Of a stretch of 5,108 nt of DNA, positions 1 through 5,108 are shown one piece after another. A program made the position numbers and the translations under genes. Numbering within the stretch: the stretch's first letter is position 1; every line of letters starts with the position of its first letter. The stretch is from contig JASLIE010000240.1 of NCBI GenBank assembly GCA_030152985.1, positions 1 through 5,108 of the forward strand, written 5' to 3'. The notes below the pieces were generated by a model. It had not been told where the DNA came from. It saw nothing but the letters and a program-made list of their open reading frames with translations, and searched no databases. Origin of the DNA: Bacillaceae bacterium. Lineage in GTDB: Bacteria; Bacillota; Bacilli; Bacillales; Amphibacillaceae.

Positions 1-1367
1 TTTTTTCGACTGAGTAATACAACTGTTTCGATATGGTGTGTTTGTGGAAATAAATCGACTGGTTGTACTTCTTTAAGTTCATAGGCTTCTTTTAAAGTTA
101 CAAGGTCACGTGCAAGTGTTGCCGGGTTACAAGAGACATAAATAATTTTTTCGGGATTCATTTCAAGCATTGTCTCTAGAAGGATATGATCTGCTCCTTT
201 TCTTGGTGGGTCAATAACGATGACATCTGGCTGAATGCCTTCTTCTTTCATTTCAAGCATGACTTCCTCAGATAAGCCCAGTCTAAACTCTGCATTTGAA
301 ATCTTATTTTCTCTTGCGTTCATTTTTGCGTCTTCAACGGCTGCTTCAATCACTTCAATCCCGTAGACTTTCTTTGCCTTCTCTGCTAAAAACAAGCTAA
401 TCGTTCCAATACCACAGTAAGCATCAATCACTGTTTCTTCACCTGTCAGACCAGCATAATCTAAAACATAGTGATAGAGCTTTTCTGTTTGTGGTGGGTT
501 AACTTGATAAAATGAAGCTTGTGAAATTGCAAAAGTTAAATCACCTAGTTCATCATACAGATAAGGTTCACCATACAAAACAGTCGTTTGGTCACCTAGG
601 ACAACATTCGTTCGTTTTTTATTGACATTATGCTGAATCGATGTGATTTGTGGGAATTTACCTCTTAACTGTTTAACAATCTGCTTACTCATTTTTAATT
701 GATTTGATTTTGTCACAAAAGTAACCATCACTTCATCTTTATGATAGCCTGTTCGAATGACGATGTGGCGTAAATCACCTACATGACGTTTTTCGTCGTA
801 AGGACGAATCTTAAAATCATTTGCTAGTCGTCGAATCTCTTTTAAAATGTCATTACTTATCTCTCGCTGGATTAAGCAATTATCCATGTCATCAATAATT
901 CGGTGACTGCGGGCTTGATAAAAACCAGTAATCACTTTTCCTTCTTTTTCACCGACTGGCATCTGTACCTTATTTCGGTAATGCCACGGATTTTCCATGG
1001 TCTCTACCTCATTTACAACAACATCGGGTAAATGGGCTGTTTTTTGTAGGAGATGCTCGATTTGTGACTTTTTCATTTCACTTTGGAGCCCAGGACTCAT
1101 GTGCTGTAACTGACACCCTCCGCACTTTCCGTAAACTGGACACGGAGGGGTCACGCGCTCCTTACTTGCTCTAATCACTTCTAAAAGCTTACCAAATCCA
1201 TATCGTTTATTTGTTTTAACAACTTTTAATTTGATTGTTTCACCTGGTAAGGCATGGGGAACAAAAATTGGATAGTCTTCAACCTTACAGACACCACTTC
1301 CCTCATGGGTCAAATCAATTACTTCTGCCTCTAATTCATCATTTTTATTTACTTTATATGTCGTCAT
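1..1367 (-). CDS. rlmCD: 23S rRNA (uracil-5-)-methyltransferase, RlmCD/RlmD (TrmA) family, 3' end cut by window edge
   Basis: This enzyme transfers a methyl group from S-adenosylmethionine to C5 of uridines in 23S rRNA; the B. subtilis member RlmCD (YefA) modifies both U747 and U1939. I translated the whole reading frame: 455 uninterrupted residues, still open at the left edge. A TRAM-like RNA-binding domain covers about residues 4-62. Four iron-sulfur cysteines are present, C76, C82 and C85 (C-x5-C-x2-C) plus C164. The SAM site is VIDAYCGIGT at 313-322, followed by IDPPRKG at 385-391. The nucleophile is C413 in VSCNPATLARD, and the likely general base is E447 in HHIETVV. Homologues are about 455-460 residues, so only a few codons should be missing. 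The start is the ATG at 1367, preceded by GAGG with a 7-base gap. It lies 35 bases below the dagK terminator. Family assignment is firm; choosing RlmCD over a paralogue such as YfjO rests mainly on gene order. Confidence 0.93.
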   Translation of the reverse strand, partial: MTTYKVNKNDELEAEVIDLTHEGSGVCKVEDYPIFVPHALPGETIKLKVVKTNKRYGFGKLLEVIRASKERVTPPCPVYGKCGGCQLQHMSPGLQSEMKKSQIEHLLQKTAHLPDVVVNEVETMENPWHYRNKVQMPVGEKEGKVITGFYQARSHRIIDDMDNCLIQREISNDILKEIRRLANDFKIRPYDEKRHVGDLRHIVIRTGYHKDEVMVTFVTKSNQLKMSKQIVKQLRGKFPQITSIQHNVNKKRTNVVLGDQTTVLYGEPYLYDELGDLTFAISQASFYQVNPPQTEKLYHYVLDYAGLTGEETVIDAYCGIGTISLFLAEKAKKVYGIEVIEAAVEDAKMNARENKISNAEFRLGLSEEVMLEMKEEGIQPDVIVIDPPRKGADHILLETMLEMNPEKIIYVSCNPATLARDLVTLKEAYELKEVQPVDLFPQTHHIETVVLLSRK

Positions 1368-1374
1368 TTTCCTG

Positions 1375-1378
1375 CCTC
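1375..1378 (-). promoter_or_regulatory. Ribosome binding site of rlmCD
   Basis: GAGG on the minus strand, 7 bases before the ATG at 1367. A second, closer AGG (1371-1373) is too near to be the main site. An ATG at 1380 lies in another frame and closes after eight codons, so it is not the gene start. Its short reading frame does run across the true start, so some translational interplay cannot be excluded. Confidence 0.6.
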
Positions 1379-1392
1379 ATTTCTCTTTTCCT

Positions 1393-1401
1393 AGTGTAAC
1401 A
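1393..1401 (-). promoter_or_regulatory. Possible extended -10 promoter for rlmCD
   Basis: The minus strand reads TGTTACACT: a TG dinucleotide, one base, then TACACT, which matches TATAAT at four of six positions. It sits directly after the T-run of the dagK terminator and about 26 bases before the rlmCD ATG, so a transcript would have a very short leader carrying the GAGG site. No convincing -35 box is found 15-19 bases upstream, where the DNA is the terminator stem. The alternative is that rlmCD is expressed by read-through from dagK. This is a weak motif call made by eye. Confidence 0.25.
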
Positions 1402-1402
1402 T

Positions 1403-1438
1403 AAAAAAACGTGACTCAGCTAGTTGAGTCACGTTTTT
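1403..1438 (-). terminator. Intrinsic terminator after dagK, overlapping its stop codon
   Basis: On the minus strand there is a run of five A (1438-1434), then CGTGACTCA (1433-1425), a six-base loop ACTAGC (1424-1419), TGAGTCACG (1418-1410) and seven T (1409-1403). The GC-containing stem is a perfect 9 base pairs, extended to 14 by pairing the A-run with the T-run. The dagK stop codon TGA (1418-1416) begins the second arm, and the last dagK codons form the first arm and loop. The flanking A and T runs make it symmetrical, so it could act on the other strand too, though no plus-strand gene is present here to need it. Confidence 0.9.
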
Positions 1439-2351
1439 CCTCAAGTTTTCGGGTATGTTCAATAAAGCGATCAGATACTTTAAAATCAATATGTGCTTGT
1501 AAGTTTTCAATGACTCCCGGAAGTAGACCGCCATACTCACCATCTAAATTAAGCTGCATACGGTCTTTTGGTGTCACTCTAATCTTTCTTGCTTGGCGGT
1601 AGATGATTTGATCATCCTTAAGATGGGCACCACGTAGAGCAGCTGTAGCAAGTCTTAAAAACTCAGCTAGATTTGTTTTCTTTAAGATAAGTACATCAAA
1701 ATATCCATCATTAATCAAAGCGCGTGGCGCAAGCTTTTCAAAGCCGCCAACCGAGTTCGTATTGGCTACTAAAAAAAGCATGATTTCACCTTCAAAAACA
1801 TCATCATCCATCTCAATCCGTGTATCTACTGGATGTAAAAAGGGCAACATCTCAATGCCTTTTAAATAATAAGCAAGCTGGCCTAAAACAGCCTTCATTT
1901 TAGGCGGGACATCATAGGTAAGTTCAGTTAAATCTCCCCCGCCTGCAATGTTAATAAAATGTTTGCCATTGACCCGTCCAATATCTAAGGCCATGCTCTC
2001 TCCATACAAGATAATTTCAAGCGCCTTATCAACTTCTTTTGGAATCGATAGTGCACGAGCAAAGTCATTTGTTGTGCCTGCTGCTATAATCCCGACTTCT
2101 GGTCGCTTATCTAAATGAGCTAATCCGTCTACAACCTCATTAATCGTCCCGTCACCACCAACAGCAATAATCAGATCAAAACCACGTTCTGCTGCTGCTT
2201 GTGCGGCACGACTTGCATCACCTGCACCTCTTGTTGCATGTGTTGACGTTTCATAGCCTGCTTCTTCACATCTAATGAGCACATGAGGTAGCTCTTCTAT
2301 AAAAGTTTCACGGCCTGATGTGGGGTTATAAATGATTCGAGCTTTTTTCAT
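1416..2351 (-). CDS. dagK: Diacylglycerol kinase, DgkB/DagK type (soluble, DAGK_cat family)
   Basis: DagK phosphorylates diacylglycerol to phosphatidic acid with ATP at the cytoplasmic face of the membrane. In Firmicutes this recycles the diacylglycerol released during lipoteichoic acid synthesis. With the ATG at 2351 the product is 311 residues, normal for the family. Visible in order: N-terminal IIYNPTSGR (6-14); the nucleotide-binding GGDGTINE starting at 65; AAGTTNDFARAL (90-101); the metal-site region with D215 in INDGYFD; and LNLDGEYGG (268-276) with E272. These line up, one residue short, with D68, D216 and E273 of S. aureus DgkB as I recall that structure. K15 of that enzyme is R14 here, a conservative change. 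A GTG at 2360 would add three residues, but the ATG has AGGAG 8 bases upstream and matches the usual M-K-K/R-A-R-I-I-Y-N start. No signal peptide or membrane helix is evident. It follows gatB by 61 bases and ends inside a strong terminator. Confidence 0.95.
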   Translation of the reverse strand: MKKARIIYNPTSGRETFIEELPHVLIRCEEAGYETSTHATRGAGDASRAAQAAAERGFDLIIAVGGDGTINEVVDGLAHLDKRPEVGIIAAGTTNDFARALSIPKEVDKALEIILYGESMALDIGRVNGKHFINIAGGGDLTELTYDVPPKMKAVLGQLAYYLKGIEMLPFLHPVDTRIEMDDDVFEGEIMLFLVANTNSVGGFEKLAPRALINDGYFDVLILKKTNLAEFLRLATAALRGAHLKDDQIIYRQARKIRVTPKDRMQLNLDGEYGGLLPGVIENLQAHIDFKVSDRFIEHTRKLEEKRDSTS

Positions 2352-2359
2352 GATAAACA

Positions 2360-2369
2360 CTCCTACCTC
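2360..2369 (-). promoter_or_regulatory. Ribosome binding site deciding the dagK start
   Basis: The minus strand reads GAGGTAGGAG. The second element, AGGAG (2364-2360), lies 8 bases before the ATG at 2351, which is ideal spacing. Its final G is the first base of the competing GTG (2360-2358), so using the GTG would place this element inside the start and leave only GAGG at 5 bases. This favours the ATG. Confidence 0.75.
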
Positions 2370-2374
2370 ACGAC

Positions 2375-2406
2375 AAAAGTCGAGGCCACTTGGTTAAGCA
2401 GCCTCG
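2375..2406 (-). terminator. Hairpin between gatB and dagK, possible weak terminator or attenuator
   Basis: Six bases after the gatB stop, the minus strand reads CGAGGC (2406-2401), a 14-base middle, then GCCTCG (2386-2381). The middle can pair further as UG/UG wobbles and CUU/AAG around an AACC tetraloop, giving an 11-pair stem with two GU pairs. Only AC and four T (2378-2375) follow, so the U-tract is short. It may cut transcription partly, so that dagK is made at a lower level than gatCAB, or protect the gatB 3' end. The stem itself is clear; its function is inference. Confidence 0.45.
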
Positions 2407-2412
2407 AATATT

Positions 2413-3840
2413 TTATCGTTTCTCGATTTCTGTTTTTAAAATCTTGTTAACAAGTTGTGGGTTTGCTTGTCCTTGTGTTGCTTTCATCACTTGTCCGACT
2501 AAGAAGCCAAGAGCTCGTCCTTTACCTTCTTTAAAGTCAGTGACTGACTGTTCATTTTCATCTAAGACAGTGTTAACAATTTTCGTTAATTCACCTTCAT
2601 CTGAAATTTGAACAAGTCCTTCTTTTTTAACAAACTCCTCAGGATCGCCACCCTCTTCTACTAAGAATGTGAAGACACGTTTAGCAATTTTTGATGAAAT
2701 TGTTCCATCTTCAATGAGTAAAATCATTTTTGCTAAACCTTCTGGTGTAATTGGGAGTTCCGGTAATTCTTTTAAATGTTTATTCATATAACCTAAAAGG
2801 TCACCCATTAACCAGTTTGATGCTTGCTTAACATCTGCACCTAAACGAACGGTCTCTTCAAAGAAGTCTGCCATTTCGATTGTTGCAGTGAGCACTTCTG
2901 CATCATATGCTGGTAAATCAAGTTCATTTACATAACGTGCCTTACGAGCGTCTGGTAACTCCGGAATTTCCTTACGAATCCGCTCTTTCCACTCATCATC
3001 AATATGAAGTGGCGGAATGTCTGGGTCTGGGAAGAAACGATAGTCATCCGCATCCCCTTTAACTCGCATTAAAATTGATTTCTTACTCTTATCATCATAA
3101 CGACGTGTTTCTTGTTCGATCACGCCACCTTCATCTAACACCTTTGCTTGACGTTTTTCTTCATAGGCAATACCATCGCGCACAAAAGCAAATGAGTTTA
3201 AGTTTTTAAGCTCTGTTTTAGTACCAAATTCTTTTTGACCAACTGGGCGAATTGAAATATTAGCATCTGCTCTGAGTGAACCTTCTTCCATCCGAACATC
3301 TGAAACTCCTGTGTATTGAATAATACTTTTGAGTTTTTCTAAATAGGCATAAGCCTCATCTGGTGTACGAATATCGGGTTCAGATACAATCTCAATCAGA
3401 GGCGTTCCTTGACGGTTATAATCAACAAGTGATCCATCACTTGTATGCGTCAGTTTCCCTGCGTCTTCTTCAAGATGAATTCGCTCGATTCCGATGCGTT
3501 TTGTTTCACCATCGACTTCGATATCAATCCAGCCATTTTCACCAATAGGTTGCTTATCTTGGGAAATTTGGTAAGCTGCTGGACTATCTGGATAAAAATA
3601 GTGTTTACGGTCAAATACCGTTTCCGAGGCAATGTCACAGTTAAGTGCCATCGCTGCTTTCATACCATAATCAACTGCTTCTTTGTTTAAAAGCGGAAGC
3701 GTACCTGGAAATCCTAAATCTTTTGGATTTACATTTGAGTTCGGCTCCTCGCCAAATGCATTTGGACTTGAACTAAATATTTTTGATTTTGTTTTAAGTT
3801 CAACGTGGACCTCAATTCCAACAACTGTTTCATATTTCAT
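2413..3840 (-). CDS. gatB: Aspartyl/glutamyl-tRNA amidotransferase subunit B
   Basis: GatB is the tRNA-binding and kinase subunit of GatCAB. It phosphorylates the side chain of misacylated Glu-tRNA(Gln) or Asp-tRNA(Asn) with ATP; ammonia released by GatA then gives the amide. The product is 475 residues, full length. The catalytic cradle domain carries GIEVHVEL with E10 and H12, the LEEDAGK stretch with E124 and E125, and D192 and E210, all at the metal-site positions known from S. aureus GatB. The family signature [15 protein letters not shown] is at 139-153. The helical YqeY-like tRNA-binding tail spans roughly 325-472 and ends with the usual [20 protein letters not shown] run. The ATG is fixed by its one-base overlap with the gatA stop and by the [10 protein letters not shown] start seen in relatives. 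Odd points: D95-K96 where relatives have F/Y-D, and H80 where they have N. Confidence 0.98.
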   Translation of the reverse strand: MKYETVVGIEVHVELKTKSKIFSSSPNAFGEEPNSNVNPKDLGFPGTLPLLNKEAVDYGMKAAMALNCDIASETVFDRKHYFYPDSPAAYQISQDKQPIGENGWIDIEVDGETKRIGIERIHLEEDAGKLTHTSDGSLVDYNRQGTPLIEIVSEPDIRTPDEAYAYLEKLKSIIQYTGVSDVRMEEGSLRADANISIRPVGQKEFGTKTELKNLNSFAFVRDGIAYEEKRQAKVLDEGGVIEQETRRYDDKSKKSILMRVKGDADDYRFFPDPDIPPLHIDDEWKERIRKEIPELPDARKARYVNELDLPAYDAEVLTATIEMADFFEETVRLGADVKQASNWLMGDLLGYMNKHLKELPELPITPEGLAKMILLIEDGTISSKIAKRVFTFLVEEGGDPEEFVKKEGLVQISDEGELTKIVNTVLDENEQSVTDFKEGKGRALGFLVGQVMKATQGQANPQLVNKILKTEIEKR

Positions 3841-5108
3841 TAGTTGGTCCCCCCTAATTCTGGACGTTTCTTATGATGATTTGTTGCTTTTTCATAAGCA
3901 TAAGCAGCACGGTAAAGTGTCGCTTCATCAAAATGTTTGCCGATAATTTGTAAGCCAAAAGGAAGTCCTTCTTCTGAAAAGCCACATGGGACTGAAATAG
4001 CTGGAAGTCCTGCTAAGTTAGCTGGGACAGTTAGGACATCACTCATATACATTGTTAATGGATCTTTTAATGACTCATTTAATTTATATGCTGCTGTTGG
4101 TGTTGTTGGTCCCATAATCACATCATACTGTTTAAATGCTGTGTCAAAATCAGATTTAATCAATGTACGAACCTTCTGTGCTTTCTGAAATAAGTCTTCA
4201 TTATAGCCTGAACTTAAGACAGTCGTTCCAAGTAAAATACGACGCTTAACTTCTGCACCAAAGCCCTGACCACGCGATTCTTTCAGCATATCGATCATGT
4301 CTTTTGGATTTTCTGCACGCTGACCAAAACGTACACCGTCGTAACGTGCAAGACTTGATGAACCTTCAGCATTTGCGACTAAATAATAAGCTGCATCTGC
4401 ATATTCTAAGTGAGGTAAAGAAACCTCTTCCCATGTTGCACCAAGTAACTCATACATTTTTAGTGCATTCATCACTGCTTCTCTAACTTCTTCATCGACA
4501 CCTTCGCCAATAAATTCTGAAGGGACAGCAATTCTTAAGCCCTTTACATCTTCGACAAGTGAGTCTCTATATTTTTGTGGCGCTGAATTTGAAGACATTA
4601 AATCATTCTCATCATGACCTGCGATTGACTCAAGTACATAAGCATTATCTTCTACTGTCCGCGTAATTGGTCCTGCTTGATCAAATGATGGAGCAAATGC
4701 AACGACACCGTGACGTGAAACAAGCCCGTAAGTCGGCTTCATTCCGACAACTCCACAAAATGCTGCCGGCTGTCTAATGGAGCCACCTGTATCTGTTCCA
4801 ATTGAATACATTACTTCTCCTGCTGCGACAGCTGCTGCTGAGCCGCCACTTGACCCACCTGGAACCCTTGATAAATCCCATGGATTATAGGTTGGGTGAA
4901 AGGCTGATGTTTCAGTTGTCGATCCCATTGCGAATTCATCCATATTTACTTTACCGATAAATTGTGATTGATCTCTTTTTAAGTTTTCGACAATTTTAGC
5001 ATCATAAAGGGGTTCATCAAAGTTTTTAAGTAAATTACTCGCACATGTCGTACGGACTCCCTTAGTCATGATGTTGTCTTTCATAGCACCTGGAATTCCG
5101 AATAGAGG
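3840..5108 (-). CDS. gatA: Aspartyl/glutamyl-tRNA amidotransferase subunit A (glutaminase), 5' end cut by window edge
   Basis: GatA hydrolyses glutamine and passes ammonia to GatB within the GatCAB complex. It belongs to the amidase-signature family with a Ser-cisSer-Lys triad. The reading frame is open to the right edge and gives 422 residues; relatives have about 485, so roughly 60 N-terminal residues are outside. The true start is not the internal ATG at 5084: the eight codons before it read PLFGIPGA, the family sequence leading into the catalytic lysine. In fragment numbering the triad is K10 (MKDN), cis-Ser S86 ([11 protein letters not shown]) and nucleophile S110 ([10 protein letters not shown]), the last two 24 apart as in S. 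aureus GatA and [16 protein letters not shown] and [16 protein letters not shown] follow as expected. The lysine-to-cis-Ser distance is one residue longer than in S. aureus, from an extra residue in FDEPLYDA. The TAA stop overlaps the gatB start. gatC is expected just upstream, outside the window. Confidence 0.97.
   Translation of the reverse strand, partial: PLFGIPGAMKDNIMTKGVRTTCASNLLKNFDEPLYDAKIVENLKRDQSQFIGKVNMDEFAMGSTTETSAFHPTYNPWDLSRVPGGSSGGSAAAVAAGEVMYSIGTDTGGSIRQPAAFCGVVGMKPTYGLVSRHGVVAFAPSFDQAGPITRTVEDNAYVLESIAGHDENDLMSSNSAPQKYRDSLVEDVKGLRIAVPSEFIGEGVDEEVREAVMNALKMYELLGATWEEVSLPHLEYADAAYYLVANAEGSSSLARYDGVRFGQRAENPKDMIDMLKESRGQGFGAEVKRRILLGTTVLSSGYNEDLFQKAQKVRTLIKSDFDTAFKQYDVIMGPTTPTAAYKLNESLKDPLTMYMSDVLTVPANLAGLPAISVPCGFSEEGLPFGLQIIGKHFDEATLYRAAYAYEKATNHHKKRPELGGTN
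3849..3854 (-). promoter_or_regulatory. Ribosome binding site of gatB inside gatA, with overlapping stop and start
   Basis: Six consecutive G on the minus strand, preceded by TTA, lie 8 bases before the gatB ATG (3840). The site sits within the last codons of gatA, where it encodes the GG of the C-terminal GGTN. The gatA TAA (3842-3840) and gatB ATG (3840-3838) share one A, giving TAATG, an arrangement typical of translational coupling that keeps subunit amounts matched. Confidence 0.75.

Noticed and set aside
1..6. Run of six T at the left edge as a possible frameshift or terminator T-run
   Set aside because: On the coding strand it is CGA AAA AA, an Arg-Lys-Lys/Asn tail in frame, a normal basic C-terminus. 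Nothing beyond the edge can be judged.
157..260. 14-base direct repeat (157-170 and 247-260) inside rlmCD
   Set aside because: Both copies code for M-L-E-M in the conserved methyltransferase domain, 90 bases apart in the same frame. Frame and protein are intact, so a chance repeat of a short peptide explains it.
1411..1602. Plus-strand open frame of 63 codons beginning in the terminator
   Set aside because: It lies opposite dagK, has no ribosome binding site and resembles no protein I know; it is a shadow of the real gene.
3363..4486. Several plus-strand open frames of 60-87 codons opposite gatB and gatA, and a minus-strand frame at 3450-3638
   Set aside because: All lie within two well-supported conserved genes, in other frames, with compositions typical of antisense or out-of-frame translation.
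5082..5084. ATG at 5084 as the start of gatA
   Set aside because: It codes for the Met just before the catalytic Lys; the frame stays open to the edge with conserved residues PLFGIPGA before it. The gene starts outside the window.
1..5108. A novel defence, mobile or regulatory system
   Set aside because: Every base is accounted for by four housekeeping genes and gaps of about 60 bases or less. There is no change in composition, repeat array, integrase or unknown gene to support one.

Overview
The window carries four consecutive genes, all on the minus strand, with almost no spare DNA. In transcription order (right to left) they are gatA (5' end beyond the right edge), gatB, dagK and a TrmA/RlmD-family 23S rRNA uracil-5-methyltransferase (rlmCD/YefA type, last few codons beyond the left edge). 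I see no mobile element, CRISPR array, tRNA or rRNA, and no candidate for a new system. This looks like ordinary core genome.

The proteins resemble Bacillus and Staphylococcus homologues as I remember them, the DNA is AT-leaning, and ribosome binding sites are strong GGAG/GGGGGG types. Together these point to a low-GC Gram-positive of the order Bacillales. I cannot name the genus from the sequence. The order gatA-gatB-dagK-rlmCD is known from this group; in B. subtilis, as I recall, yerO and swrC lie between gatB and the kinase gene, but here nothing does.

Region by region: 3840-5108 is gatA, lacking roughly its first 60 codons. 2413-3840 is gatB, whose ATG shares one base with the gatA stop codon and follows a GGGGGG ribosome binding site inside gatA. 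2352-2412 is a short gap with a hairpin that may be a weak terminator or attenuator, then a strong ribosome binding site. 1416-2351 is dagK, for which an ATG start is better than an upstream GTG. 1403-1438 is a near-perfect intrinsic terminator whose stem includes the dagK stop codon. 1368-1402 is the rlmCD leader, with a possible extended -10 promoter. 1-1367 is rlmCD.

Functionally, GatA and GatB are the amidase and kinase/tRNA-binding subunits of the GatCAB amidotransferase, which makes Gln-tRNA(Gln) and often Asn-tRNA(Asn). gatC is expected just beyond the right edge. DagK returns diacylglycerol, a by-product of lipoteichoic acid synthesis, to the phospholipid pool. The methyltransferase modifies 23S rRNA. 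The genes thus join translation fidelity, ribosome modification and membrane lipid recycling. The observations worth a second look are small: start-site choice, terminator and attenuator structures, and a few substitutions in well-conserved stretches.
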